A stretch of DNA of 64,000 bases from Choristoneura fumiferana (GCF_025370935.1 NC_133496.1:11920083-11984082), one strand, 5' to 3'; positions 43,959 through 54,084 are shown, numbered from the stretch's first letter. Numbers and translations: made by a program. Notes: generated from the letters alone by a model not told the origin.

Positions 43959-44215
43959 GATTTAGACAATAGTTAATGTAATACTTTAACATTGTGAGGA
44001 GTACATAATTAATTGTACCAAACAACAAAACAAAATGTAACGCTTAAGCATTTAGTTGCAATTATCATAAGTCATATTCATAGGTACATTATTATTATTA
44101 TTTTTAATAGGAAGGTTCCTACTTAACTAAAAGTTTGTTTAAATTAAACCAACTTAAATTAACTTAATCTAATAACATGTAACACTGACAATGCACAGTG
44201 CTATACAGTACCTAC

Positions 44216-47200
44216 TTAAAAATTAGTTTCATAATCATCCAAAAACTTAGGTCTCCTTACAAGTCTCTTAGGTAATCTGTCATCTTGTTCTTGAATCCTT
44301 AATTCCTGCTCACTGTTAGCTGTAATGTCAATATTTCCTCTTGCTTCCTCCTCATCAAGATTATCTAAGGGACTTGCAGGTGTAATAATCGAATCATCAT
44401 AAAAATTCCTATTTAACAATGAACTTCCTTCCCCTGGTGAAATGTGCTGTGGAACTCGTACTAAATGCCACCGGTTTCGTCTAAACTTTCCTCTATCCGT
44501 CATAATCACGTATGAACGCGGTTCCTCGCATTTTGTTTCAATGGTACCATAAATCTTGAGATCAATTATCCAGACTTTATCATTAGGTTTTAGCTCTTCC
44601 AAATTAGATGCCCTGTGACTTTTGTTATAATAATACGCATCTTTATTTTTCTTTTCTGTCATGCTCTTTTGTATATCCTGTTTAATTTTGACCGGTTTAT
44701 TAAGCTTACTAGGCAAGATAGGCAAGTTATCTCTTAGTTTACGATTAAATAACATTTCTGCTGGACTGTAGCCTGTTTCTATGGGTGTATTCCTATATAT
44801 TAACAATGCTAAGTATATATCTTCATTTTTAGACAGTAATGATTTTGCTATTTTAACTCCAGATTCCGCTAATCCATTACTTTGCGAAAAATATGGACTA
44901 CTTGTTATAGATTTAAATCCATATTCTTTTGCAAATTCATTAAATTTGGACTTGAACTGCGTGCCACAATCAGATCTCACTACTTCAGGAATACCGAACC
45001 TCGAAAACACATTTTTACACTGAATTATTACACTGTATTCTGTTAGATCTTTTAGTTTACAGATTTCTAAGAACCTAGAATAGTAGTCTATGATTACTAA
45101 ATACCAGTTGTTATTAAACTTAAATAAATCCATGCCTACTTTTTGCCATGGCCTGTCAGGGATTTTTTCTACAACCATCTTCTCTTTGTGATTCTTGCTT
45201 GTTTCTATACACTTAGGACATGACTTCACTTGCTCCTCAATTTGTCGAGACAAGCCTAACCACCAAACCGATTGCCTTGCCCTTTCTCGACATTTAGAGA
45301 TACCTAAGTGTCCTTCATGAATTCTTTTCAGTATATCTTTGTGCATGTTTTCTGGTATAACTATTCTTGAATTATATAAAAGGAGGTCCCTTTCCATCGA
45401 GAAACTATTTTTATACTGATAGTAATTCTTAAAAACCCCTAGTTGAGTTTTATTTGGCCATCCATTTGCAGTAAATGATTTTAAACCTATGCATATGTTA
45501 CATTTACCCTGTTCCATATATATTTTGTCCAACATTTCGTTAGGTATTGTATCTGAAACTAGCATGTTGATGTTGCCCTCCTCCTCCTGTTCCATATCTG
45601 AAACTCCACAATCAGGCAGCGGCTGTCGCGATAGCGCGTCGGCCACTACCTGCTCCTTTCCTGGTATATATTTGACTTCATAATTGAATCTACTCAATTT
45701 AAGTCTAAATCTTAAAAGTCGAGGGCTTAAATCATCAAGCGGCTTAGTGTGTAATATCTGCAGAAGGGGTTTATGGTCAGTCTCTAATATTACATGTATG
45801 CCTAAAACATAATCTCTAAATTTTTCTACAGCCCAGACCAAGGCTAAACCTTCCTTTTCTATCTGTGCATAATGCTTTTCAGCATCTGTGAGTGTTCTAC
45901 TGGCGTAAGTAACAATTGATCGATTACCTGCCCTATCTTCTTGCATAAGAGCTGCCCCTAATCCAAATGAACTACTATCTGCTGAGATTATTATTACTTT
46001 ATCCACATCATAATGCGCTAGAGTAGGAGCATTTTGCAGTTTTTCTTTAATTTCATTGAATGCTTTAGTCTGAATAGGACCCCACACAAACATTTGATCT
46101 TCTTTTAACAAAATGTGCAATGGATTTAAAATTTCTGATTTATTTGGAATGTATCGACCTACAAAATTGACCATGCCTAAAAATTGAAGCAACTCTTTTT
46201 TATTACTTGGTTCTTTAAAGTTACTGATAGCTTTTGTTCGCTCGGGATCAATTTTTATACCACTAGCGTTGATCACGTGACCCAGATAACAAATCTCCTC
46301 AACCCCAAATAAACACTTATTTTTATTTATGGTTATACCTGCATTGTGAAGTCTTTTAAGCACTTCATGAAGGACCCTATCATGGTCTTCCTTAGTCGGT
46401 TCATAAATAAGAATGTCGTCCATGTGGATGGCTAGTTTCATGTCTTTAAATAGATTTGAAAACTTCATACTGAAGTATTCAGGCGCGCAATTCAATCCAA
46501 ACGGAAGTCTGTTATATATATATCTACCAAAAGGTGTAATTATAGTAGTCAACTTTTTTGATGTATCATCCAGTTTAATCTGATGAAACCCTGAGGTAGC
46601 ATCAATTTTAGAAAAGAATTTAGCTCCTTTCAGTTTAGCTAATGTATGCTCTATTTTAGGGATTGGATAGACCGGGCGCTTTATATTTTTATTAACCTGA
46701 GTATAATCACCACATATCCTTACTTTGTTATTTTTTAAAACAACTACGATTGGCGAGACAAAGTCTGTTGCTTCTTCAATAGGACTGACTATACCTAACT
46801 GCTCTAGTCTATCCAATTCCTGTTTTACTTTAGGCAGTAAAGGAATTGAAATATTGCGCGGTGAAGCCTGTATGAATGATTTTGGATTCTCTACCAAGTC
46901 AATATGAAATTCGTCTTTAAAAACTCCTAATTCGCTAAAAATACTAGGAAATTCTTTCTCAATATTTTCAGAGCCATTCATCCTAACTTCTGGCCCGGAT
47001 ACAGCACAGATTTTTATCAAATTCATACTGTCAATGGAAGTTCGTCCTAGTAGAGCTGTTTTTAACCCTTTAATTACATATACTTTACCTTGATAGGTAT
47101 TATTCTTGTATTTCAACTCAAGATCTATGGTACCAGTGACATCTAAGCGAGATCCATCAGGTCCTTTCACTGTGTCTGCACATTTCACCAGCGGCAGTTG

Positions 47201-47917
47201 AAAGGAACTTGCCCAGTTTTCTGAGACTGCACTTATGTCAGCACCTGTGTCGATTAAAAAGTTCAATTTATCAATCAATAAATTATTTCTATAAACCTGT
47301 ACATCAATCATAAAATCTTCTTTCTTTTCACATAAACTAACCTCATGAGTGGTCCCTTTATTTACCTCCTCCTCTACCCTTCTAACACCCTTTGATCTAC
47401 ACACTTTAGCAAAATGACCAATTCTCTTGCAGTTGTGGCATGTTGAGTTATTGGCCGGACACATTTCCTTTCGATGACGCTCCAACCCGCAGAACCAGCA
47501 TCTATTTTCTCCTCTTTTCTTGCCTTGTTTAATTCTATTAACTTCGATTGTCTCGTTTCCCATCATCTTGCTTTCTTCTTTTTGAATTTCTGCTTGCCTA
47601 CATATTAAAGTTGCATCTTTTAACGTGAGATCACTTTTTAACAGAAGTCGCTCGCTTACTGACTTGTCGCTGATTCCAATTACAATTTTGTCTCTTATTA
47701 GATCCTCTTTCAGAACACCATATTCACATTTTAGTGCTAGTTTGTGTATGTCTGTCAAGAATTCTTCCAGCTTTTCACCCTCCTTTTGAACTCTTGAATT
47801 AAATTTGTACCTCTCATATATGATGTTTTTCTTAGGTGAAAAGAAGTCGTCAAACTTGGAAAGCAAATCTGTGTAGCCGAGTTTAGTTCCTTTTCCCCCA
47901 TACAATACAAAAGGCAA
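44216..47917 (-). CDS. Gypsy gag (C-terminal part)-pol polyprotein
   Basis: 1,233 codons open throughout. The N-terminus is still capsid (FFSPKKNIIYERYKFNSRVQ), followed by two CCHC knuckles (CWFCGLERHRKEMC about 140-153, CHNCKRIGHFAKVC about 160-173), protease (FLIDTGADISAVS, about 220), RT (KIDATSGFHQIKL; LPFGLNCAPEYFS; HMDD about 498-501 in place of the usual Y-x-DD), RNase H (ISADSSSFGLGAAL, about 645; ETDHKPLLQ), integrase HHCC (HEGHLGISKCRERA...CPKC, about 868-903) and core D, D, E at about 930, 983, 1018 (GMDLF, SDCGTQF, GLAESG). This order and sequence style fit the K02A2.6-like/mag-type Gypsy group. The first codon shown is TTG: the true start is in the gag frame upstream, one base out of register. 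Confidence 0.93.
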   Translation of the reverse strand: MPFVLYGGKGTKLGYTDLLSKFDDFFSPKKNIIYERYKFNSRVQKEGEKLEEFLTDIHKLALKCEYGVLKEDLIRDKIVIGISDKSVSERLLLKSDLTLKDATLICRQAEIQKEESKMMGNETIEVNRIKQGKKRGENRCWFCGLERHRKEMCPANNSTCHNCKRIGHFAKVCRSKGVRRVEEEVNKGTTHEVSLCEKKEDFMIDVQVYRNNLLIDKLNFLIDTGADISAVSENWASSFQLPLVKCADTVKGPDGSRLDVTGTIDLELKYKNNTYQGKVYVIKGLKTALLGRTSIDSMNLIKICAVSGPEVRMNGSENIEKEFPSIFSELGVFKDEFHIDLVENPKSFIQASPRNISIPLLPKVKQELDRLEQLGIVSPIEEATDFVSPIVVVLKNNKVRICGDYTQVNKNIKRPVYPIPKIEHTLAKLKGAKFFSKIDATSGFHQIKLDDTSKKLTTIITPFGRYIYNRLPFGLNCAPEYFSMKFSNLFKDMKLAIHMDDILIYEPTKEDHDRVLHEVLKRLHNAGITINKNKCLFGVEEICYLGHVINASGIKIDPERTKAISNFKEPSNKKELLQFLGMVNFVGRYIPNKSEILNPLHILLKEDQMFVWGPIQTKAFNEIKEKLQNAPTLAHYDVDKVIIISADSSSFGLGAALMQEDRAGNRSIVTYASRTLTDAEKHYAQIEKEGLALVWAVEKFRDYVLGIHVILETDHKPLLQILHTKPLDDLSPRLLRFRLKLSRFNYEVKYIPGKEQVVADALSRQPLPDCGVSDMEQEEEGNINMLVSDTIPNEMLDKIYMEQGKCNICIGLKSFTANGWPNKTQLGVFKNYYQYKNSFSMERDLLLYNSRIVIPENMHKDILKRIHEGHLGISKCRERARQSVWWLGLSRQIEEQVKSCPKCIETSKNHKEKMVVEKIPDRPWQKVGMDLFKFNNNWYLVIIDYYSRFLEICKLKDLTEYSVIIQCKNVFSRFGIPEVVRSDCGTQFKSKFNEFAKEYGFKSITSSPYFSQSNGLAESGVKIAKSLLSKNEDIYLALLIYRNTPIETGYSPAEMLFNRKLRDNLPILPSKLNKPVKIKQDIQKSMTEKKNKDAYYYNKSHRASNLEELKPNDKVWIIDLKIYGTIETKCEEPRSYVIMTDRGKFRRNRWHLVRVPQHISPGEGSSLLNRNFYDDSIITPASPLDNLDEEEARGNIDITANSEQELRIQEQDDRLPKRLVRRPKFLDDYETNF

Positions 47918-48099
47918 TTCACCTTGTCGTTATCTTCTAATTTATCGTTGCCCGACAAGCTCATGTATCGCACGAATCTTGCTTTATACTTTTCCCAATC
48001 TTCAGGCTCAAAGCTAAATGTGCCCGGAGGCGAAATACGCAAGAATTTCGATTCCCGATCCTCTCCTTTTGCGCCATTGTTCTCGTTGGTTTTCTCCAT
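47889..48099 (-). pseudogene. Gypsy gag N-terminal part, separated by a frameshift
   Basis: ATG at 48099 (MEKTNENNGAKGEDRESKFL), then SPPGTFSFEPEDWEKYKARF and NDKVNCLLYCMG, a normal start of a Gypsy capsid. The frame leaves the capsid sequence at the run of C and T at 47889-47900, and the capsid continues in the other frame as the start of the 44216-47917 ORF. A homopolymer indel, either a real mutation or a sequencing error, is the likely cause; the break lies inside capsid, so it is not a programmed gag-pol shift. Confidence 0.8.
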
Positions 48100-48191
48100 T
48101 TTTTTTTCTGAATTTTTTAGGACTCCGCATGTTCCTTCGCAATATCTGAATAATTTACTTTGTCTGAACAATCTGAATAACGTTTTATTTA

Positions 48192-48204
48192 ACCGCTGCC
48201 ACCA
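48192..48204 (-). promoter_or_regulatory. Gypsy primer-binding site
   Basis: TGGTGGCAGCGGT directly follows the 5' LTR on the element strand. Confidence 0.65.
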
Positions 48205-48323
48205 TGTTGTAATATGGTTTTCTTAATAAAACTAGCTTTTGCGTATGACCCAAATCACCATCTTTATTTCTCTCTTGCACCGACTCCCTCCACAGATAAG
48301 CAAACATAAATACAGATACAACA
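48205..48323 (-). repeat. Gypsy 5' LTR
   Basis: 119 bp, identical to 43827-43945; followed by the right CATAA duplication. Confidence 0.95.
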
Positions 48324-48879
48324 CATAACTCATTACAGTTGGCACAAGTTCAAGCACGACAAGTTCGCGACTCATTCATAACCGCGCCCATTTGTGACGT
48401 CGGTGTATGATTCAAAGTATGAATATCAAACCCTCTGTAGCTTCAATTATATTTCCGTTTTAGCAATAGAAATAAGACATGCAAACTTAACCAGCCTCTA
48501 TTGAATAACGTTTTTCTTCGCTGCAACTGCCATGTTGACTATACTCTTAATACTTTGAACGTAACAAATAAATGATTTAGTTCATGACTCCCTGGTATGG
48601 ATGTTAAAGCGCTTTAGTATACAGTCTAGTTGTGTCAGCCTAAAGAGCATAATGCACTGTCTGTCACTGTCTGGGCAGCATGTAGTCCAACTCCTATACT
48701 ACCATGGTCAATTTCCTATACAGTTAATTGAAAATTATGGTGTCAAATATCCGTCAATAGACTAACCGTCGCCTGCTCAAAAATGCAGCCACAACGCAAC
48801 ATAACCTTGCGAGTTTACCGACACCACCCACCCACGCCCACAACCGTATACATAACACTATAGCTCTAGCAACACTCAC

Positions 48880-48979
48880 CTATTGAAATACATAAGTACG
48901 TATCCGAGCGACTCCATGTCGTCCCGCCGCGACTGCTCGATGCCGAGATGGGCGTTGATGGAAGCGTAACGCGCCGTAC
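48880..48979 (-). CDS. casein kinase 1 alpha-like, exon 5
   Basis: 100 nt between acceptor TTGTCCACAG at 48980 and donor GTGAGTG at 48879. Encodes [20 protein letters not shown] then [13 protein letters not shown], the highly conserved segment after the activation loop (TARYAS substrate-recognition motif, SRRDDMES). Phases match exon 4 (phase 1) upstream and leave phase 2 for the next exon, which should encode the LPWQG region but was not found in the window. The Gypsy element lies just downstream. Confidence 0.93.
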
Positions 48980-49046
48980 CTGTGGACAACACATAGTATA
49001 ACGAGACGAACAGATAATCCAGTGCCTAAACTACAAGTACTCTTAG

Positions 49047-49276
49047 GCTGCGTTTCCGCCAGATATTTTAATTCTTTTTTATTATTATTTTAGACTTGAG
49101 TTATCCGTTACGTTATCATTTAAAAGTGAGTCTAATGATAGTTTCATGTTCAAAATATTTGATGTTCAATTACATTACATTAAAATTAAATCACTACAGA
49201 ACACGATTTAACCCTATTCCAGGCAGCGAGGATAGTTTAATGAACTACTGCTATGCACATCTCTGGTGGAAACGTA
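49047..49276. mobile_element. MITE with GCTGCGTTTCC ends
   Basis: GGCTGCGTTTCCGCCAGATA at the left and ATCTCTGGTGGAAACGTA at the right are complementary. Inside is ACTTGAGTTATCCGTTACG, also found just after the hammerhead-like motif at 61340. The SINE-like segment at 49277 abuts or cuts its right end. Confidence 0.5.
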
Positions 49277-49390
49277 ACCGTCCCTCCTATTCTCTTATTA
49301 ATCGTGCTGTCGCCAAGCAGCAGTGTCTTCCGGCGTGAAAAGTGAGACAGCCGGTTAAATCACTCTAAAGTTGGTAACGCATTTGCAATC
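49277..49390 (+). repeat. SINE-like element, diverged copy
   Basis: AAGCAGCAGTGTCTTCCGGC, GTGAGACAGCCGGTTAAATC, GTTGGTAACGCATTTGCAAT correspond to parts of the minus-strand copy at 34640-34975. Confidence 0.6.
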
Positions 49391-50089
49391 CTCTGGTGTA
49401 CGTACATAAACGTTTAAAATAAAACAAAAGATAAAAAAACACTACGTAATTTACAGGCGAATTTGACAGACTTTGTGAACCTTTTCGTCTATATAACAAC
49501 ACTGCTTTCAGTAATATAGACCAAGTCATTAAAAGGGTTGCTATACAGAAGTCACGCATGATAACATAATCCATTCAAATCGATCCATTTACATATTCCG
49601 CGTTGCCCTGACTACAGCTTGTACATCACGCAACATAGTGATTTATTTGTTTTGCTTATTTAGATTGAGGCCAGGACGGGGCAAAGGTGACGCACACCAA
49701 CCCTGTATTTCTCAAAGGCATGCTATCTATAGAATTATTAGGCTGGTAAGCAATGAAAGTATATTTAGAATCATTGAGTCACAGTAACTTGAGCAAAAGA
49801 AGTTTATTTTTTCCTGACACACATTTATAAATGTATAATACATACTGAGTAGGTTGTAGGTATTTTACAGATATAGTAATTACGTATTTCTATCAAAAAG
49901 TCTGATGTTAATTGGAATACGATGGCATCCTGTCAATCAATTATTGTATGTAGACTATGTTGAGCAAGCTCCCGAGTATGAACTTCAGTTGAGTGGGAAA
50001 CGCGTCAGTGTAGTGTGGTGGTGATAGTTGAGTTTTGTGTCTATTCTTACAGTAAAGAGGAGCTGTATCAACACGCATTTGTTGCAGAC

Positions 50090-50313
50090 TTAGCTATCGC
50101 AAGGTCGCGGATGAACAATGCTAAAGTTTGTGTCTGTTGCTTGTTATGTTACCTTATCACGTCTAAATCGCTGAACCAAATTAGATGAAATTCAGTATAC
50201 TGATAGTTTGAATCCCGGGGAAGGACATAGAATGGTTTTTAAAGTGGAATATTGCATAGTTCCCATGGGATAGCGATACGAATTTTACGCCGACGGAGTC
50301 GCAGGCAACAGCT
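50090..50313 (+). mobile_element. Helitron-like element, 3' end CTAG
   Basis: Contains CGTCTAAATCGCTGAACCAA, GAATCCCGGGGAAGGACATA, GTTCCCATGGGATAGCGATA and ends GTCGCAGGCAACAGCTAG before T. Its left edge (TTAGCTATCGCAAGGTCGCG) matches in reverse the hairpin family at 5340-5370. Confidence 0.6.
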
Positions 50314-50637
50314 AGTTCTTTATAGTTCTTGGATTAGCAGTTGCCTTGTAAGTTAAGTATAAGACAAACCTTGGCTTATTTGTGATACTTGGTAATTCAG
50401 TGATACTGCTATCTTACACAGATCACACTATAAAGAAATGCAAGCTATAAAATCGATGGCAGCTGTCAGTTTCGACACATGCAATCAGGTTTGTAGCGAT
50501 TTAATTGCTTGCATTTCACTAAATATTGTGAGCTCAATGTAAAATAATGCAGTAAGTATCACCAAATTACCAATTATCACCAATAAGCCAAGGTTTGCCC
50601 TATGTGATGTGAATCCAAATAGGTAGTGAATGTGTGT

Positions 50638-50697
50638 TCTAAGGGGGAGGCCTTTGTTCAGCAGTGGACGTCTTCTGGCTGATGATGACGATGTGAA
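50638..50697 (+). repeat. RTE-type LINE 3' end
   Basis: GGGGGAGGCCTTTGTTCAGC, AGTGGACGTCTTC, then ATGATGACGATG: codes GEAFVQQWTSSG and the ATG-repeat tail as at 33345-33633. It stops 11 bp short of the casein kinase exon 4 donor. Confidence 0.75.
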
Positions 50698-50708
50698 TGT
50701 AGGCTCAC

Positions 50709-50903
50709 CAGTAAGGTTCTTGTCTTCGCGATACGAGATGTGGTTGCGCGTGCGCAGGTCGCGGAACTTCTTGGCGAGGCCGAAGTCGATCATATACAGC
50801 TTGTTGCAGTGGCGGCCGATGCCCATCAGGAAATTGTCCGGCTTGATGTCGCGGTGGATGAAACACTTGCAGTGGATGAACTCCACGCGGCCGAGCATTT
50901 GAT
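50709..50903 (-). CDS. casein kinase 1 alpha-like, exon 4 (catalytic loop)
   Basis: 195 nt, acceptor TTGTCAACAG at 50904, donor GTGAGCC at 50708; phase 1 on both sides. Encodes DQMLGRVEFIHCKCFIHRDI then KPDNFLMGIGRHCNKLYMID, FGLAKKFRDLRTRNHISYRE, DKNLTG. It holds HRD...KPDN of the catalytic loop and DFG of the magnesium site. GIGRHCNKL is typical of the alpha isoform (delta/epsilon have GLGKKGN). CK1 alpha is a monomeric Ser/Thr kinase of Wnt and Hedgehog signalling. This exon is GC-rich and well conserved compared with the surrounding DNA. An RTE tail has inserted immediately downstream of the donor. Confidence 0.95.
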
Positions 50904-51355
50904 CTGTTGACAATGTGTGTGTTAGATATATAATTAACTAATAATAAAGCCTCAGACGATGGAAGAACTTGCATGGGAGTTGCGTTACATTGCGGACTGT
51001 TGAAGGACAATGAATTCAGTTCATTAAACCAATATTGCAATGTAGTGAAACTCGCATGAAAGTTCTTAACCCTTTTACAGGCATAGTGCATATAGCAACC
51101 AAATAAACGTACACAAATATTCGACCTAAATAAATATACAATATGGTACAAAATCATATGAATTAATTAAAAATATTATTTGTTTTTAAATTACTCCTTC
51201 ACTGGTAAACAACATAAATATAACTATGATTTATTTAGTGGTAGAACATCTAAATTTGCTGGGCCTGGAAAAGGGTTAACGAACGTATTGTAGAAGGTAA
51301 GTTTAAGGAACGGTTTTGAACCAATAAAGAATTTTGCAAACCGAAATGTACCAAC

Positions 51356-51476
51356 CTGCCAACATGAGCACAGTCTTGATGGTGAACTGGCGGCTGCAAA
51401 AGTTGAACAAGTCCTCGAGCGACGGGCCAGAAGGTCCATCACGAGGATGTTGTGATCTTTCTCGTAGCCGTACCAT
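51356..51476 (-). CDS. casein kinase 1 alpha-like, exon 3, with 1-nt deletion
   Basis: Acceptor TTTATTTGATGCAG at 51477, donor GTTGGTAC at 51355. Reads WYGYEKDHNILVMDLL, then, one frame over, PSLEDLFNFCSRQFTIKTVL and MLA. The change of frame lies at CTTCTGGCCCGTC (about 51431-51440): one G is missing where the family has Leu-Gly-Pro. Exon length is 121 nt; the phases of exons 2 and 4 require 122. Either a sequencing error or a disabling mutation. This segment is the hinge and the alpha-D/E region of the kinase. Confidence 0.9.
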
Positions 51477-51721
51477 CTGCATCAAATAAAGTTACTGTTA
51501 GGTATAGTACGCTCCCTGCACCACACTGCTTTGCAGACAGCTGTGAATATATGTAACAGCCAGTCTACTGTCTCCTGCAACTTTTCCTATCTCTTACTGG
51601 TTATGAGAAGAGACAGAGAGGGAGCACTGAGCATTAACGTTAGTGTGACTACAGCTATTCTTTTTTCGCTTTTATTCCTTTATAAGTACCTTCATCCCTC
51701 ACTTTGTAAGCGATTGAGTTA

Positions 51722-51785
51722 GAAATAGAGTCAAATGAGATATTTATGCACGCTTTGTGTCTAATATTGGTGCTGACGACTGTAC
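51722..51785. repeat. dispersed 60-bp repeat
   Basis: AGTCAAATGAGATATTTATG, TCTAATATTGGTGCTGACGA, CTGTA; other copies near 19846-19985 and 23365-23425. Confidence 0.55.
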
Positions 51786-51935
51786 AGTCAAACAAATTGA
51801 ATTATGACCGACGATGGAACCTTTGCGCTCTAATGTCATGTTAACATCGCATACTTTTGTCAAGGAAATCGTAGCGAAATTGATTATTAAAAGGTTCCAC
51901 CCTGGTACATGATCAGGTCAGTTTGTTAGACTGTA
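51782..51935. mobile_element. MITE with TACAGTC(A/T)AACAAA ends
   Basis: TACAGTCAAACAAATTGA at the left and TCAGTTTGTTAGACTGTA at the right are imperfectly complementary; internal GGAACCT and AGGTTCC also pair. Confidence 0.6.
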
Positions 51936-52038
51936 CAACCTAGGGCCCAAGCACTTTTGAGATACCGGTGGCGCGGCGATCGATTTTCTACATCACTTGT
52001 TTCACCAATCAACCGCTTTGCGGCAAGGAGATCGCGGA

Positions 52039-52158
52039 GCTACTACGAAAATCGAAGTTCGTATCGTACCGTCCCTCTCACTCTCTTATTAAATAATAGT
52101 ATAAGCGTCAGCGGGACGGCAAGATACGAAGTTCGAATTTTGCACTTCGTAGTACAGG
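52039..52158. mobile_element. foldback MITE (CTACGAA family), complete
   Basis: CTACTACGAAAATCGAAGTT, CGTATCGTACCGTCCCTCTC and the complement GGGACGGCAAGATACGAAGT, ACTTCGTAGTA. Confidence 0.8.
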
Positions 52159-52159
52159 G

Positions 52160-52569
52160 CTAGGTAATTTGCTCGCCGCGCCGCCGGTCGCACAAGTCGT
52201 TTACAACCCGCTAAGATGGATTAGCGCTAATTCGATGAACGATAAGTATAAACATTGAAATGTCTCAAGGGGTCAAACAGGGCACTAAACTTTTTTTTTG
52301 GTCATTCATTAGACACATAATATGCACTATGCAGTGTCTTTTAAATTCAGATCCATAGTCAAGAAGACATTAATATCTAAGGCTTATTATAAAGTTAATC
52401 ATTATATAATGGACAGGGATATATGAAAATAATTCTGATCCACACTAGCGATCCCTTCAAATAGCGAACCTACTGTGTTAAAAATAAAGTTGTGTTAAAT
52501 ACTTGTGATATAGATATCATTTAATAATATTGTAAATCTGTTTAAAAAAATATACCTCGTTAACCGGTG
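52160..52569. other. intronic, nothing recognised
   Basis: Lies between casein kinase exons 2 and 3 on the minus strand; no repeat family identified. Confidence 0.35.
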
Positions 52570-52655
52570 GTAGATTTTTTTTGACAATCATAAGTGCTTG
52601 TTACCTATAGCCTAAATTTAATAAAGATATTTTGACTTTGACTTTGACTTTGAAT
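52570..52655 (+). repeat. LINE 3' tail ending in TTTGAC repeats
   Basis: TTTGACAATCATAAGTGCTT, TAATAAAGATATTTTGACTT, TGACTTTGACTTTG; sister of 19870-19955. Confidence 0.7.
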
Positions 52656-52933
52656 AGCACCCTTTGAGTTAGCAGAAAGGAATAAAGATAAGAGAATTAA
52701 GATTCTCTGGAACACACTATCAGTCCTTTAAGTTCATTCCTACGTTGTAACGGATCAAGTGCAAAATAAATCGCAACAGTTCCCCAGTACTTTTAAAGAT
52801 TAAATTAATACCCATACTTAACTCATTTACAATACCACTGTCATGAATTTACAGTGACCGTACTCTATAGCGACGGCGTAAATTATTTGTATGGAGCATT
52901 GGCGGTTTGGGCTGTGCGTTGATCTATAATACA

Positions 52934-52961
52934 GTCAGTCAGTCAGTCAGTCAGTTTCTTC
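52934..52961. repeat. (CAGT)n microsatellite
   Basis: Six to seven CAGT units. Confidence 0.85.
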
Positions 52962-53129
52962 TTTTATATGTATAGATATCATAGGATACTACCTACTAGT
53001 ACCTAGGACCTAGTTCCGTATAGCTTTGTTATGGGTAAGGCAATGAATAACTGTTTATTCAATAACATATTGAAATAGATAGATCCAAACTTAACTACAT
53101 TTTAAACACCTAAGACTCTAGAACAAAGA

Positions 53130-53235
53130 TTCCTATTTTTCATACAAACAAATACCTGCCTTGTCTGGGGATACCCTGGACAGACCTCAAGCTTCATATT
53201 CAGATTCTCTAACCACAAAGCTATATCTGGTTGCC
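53130..53235 (-). repeat. tRNA-derived SINE fragment, diverged
   Basis: Minus strand: TAGCTTTGTGGTTAGAGAAT (box A-like) and GGGTATCCCCAGACAAGGCA with GTATTTGTTTGTATGAAAAA downstream; same layout as 21672-21752. Confidence 0.5.
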
Positions 53236-53819
53236 TAAATGTGAATTGGGATAAATATGAACTGGGAATGGTGAGAATGTATGTAAAAGAATCCCTATTC
53301 TCCTTACAGTTCTTATGTTAAGCAATATAATTATTGTGGTGAGCAATAATTAACAAATTATAAAATCCTGATGCTTCGAAAATGTATTTTGAAGTATTTT
53401 GTTAAATAAATGATGTTTATCTATGAAGGAAACAATAAACTAAGGCAACTATCGCTTCAAGTTATCAAATTAAGACATCATATAATAATATCATTATTTG
53501 CAATAAGTAATTAATAATGTTGTAGACAATGTCTTTTAATTTAGTAATGAGTGTTCTGCACACTTTTGTTGTTAGGAACAATTAAACTTAACTAACTAAA
53601 CTTAACTAATTTGCCATTGCGAATTTGGGAGAAAAACTTAAATAAAAAATTAAATAACAACTAATCACACAATATATTAATCTAGATTTAATTTCATAAA
53701 AAAAAACCCTCAATTCTGGCCATTTATGGAGATCCAAAATGATATGTTAGCCTTTGTATGTTTATTCATCTTGTTATCTGTTAATTACATCTGTTTTATG
53801 TATAATAAAGAGTTATATG

Positions 53820-53950
53820 TACAGTCAGCAGCAGAAGCAGATGAGCTCAAAATGATCTACACAGGACTCTACTGCCAATGTAATAAGAGTGTTAAGATCA
53901 TTGAACACCACAACCTGCTCTTCTACTTCTACTGCTACTGCTGACTGCAC
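53820..53950. mobile_element. MITE with GTACAGTCAGCAGCAGAAG ends
   Basis: Second copy of the 32092-32232 family, about 27 bp from the donor of casein kinase exon 2. Includes the octet-like CTTCTACTTCTACTGCTACT near its right end. Confidence 0.75.
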
Positions 53951-53977
53951 ATACACCATTTTTACAACAAAACATAC

Positions 53978-54084
53978 CTTATATGTGGTATTCCAATGCC
54001 ACCCTGAAGAATCTTATAAACTCGACTCTCATAGAGAAGTTGGGGATGTCGTGCTTTTATGGACTCTACTTTCACTGCTACCTC
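53978..54084 (-). CDS. casein kinase 1 alpha-like, exon 2
   Basis: 107 nt; acceptor TTTGTTTGTTGCAG at 54085, donor GTATGTTT at 53977. Encodes EVAVKVESIKARHPQLLYES then RVYKILQGGIGIPHI and a split Arg. It contains the invariant ATP-binding lysine of VAVK and the conserved Glu of helix C region (LLYES). It starts in phase 0, matching both candidate first exons (56200-56331 and 59104-59229), and ends in phase 2, matching exon 3. Confidence 0.95.

Larger units (their letters stand above)
43827..48323 (-). mobile_element. Ty3/Gypsy LTR retrotransposon
   Basis: 4,497 bp on the minus strand with 119-bp LTRs (43827-43945 and 48205-48323), identical by eye, flanked by the 5-bp duplication CATAA (43822-43826, 48324-48328). 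A purine tract AAAAAGAGAGAGA precedes the 3' LTR and TGGTGGCAGCGGT follows the 5' LTR as primer-binding site. gag and pol lie between, with one frame break in gag. Recent insertion, about 550 bp beyond the last visible casein kinase exon. Confidence 0.95.
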
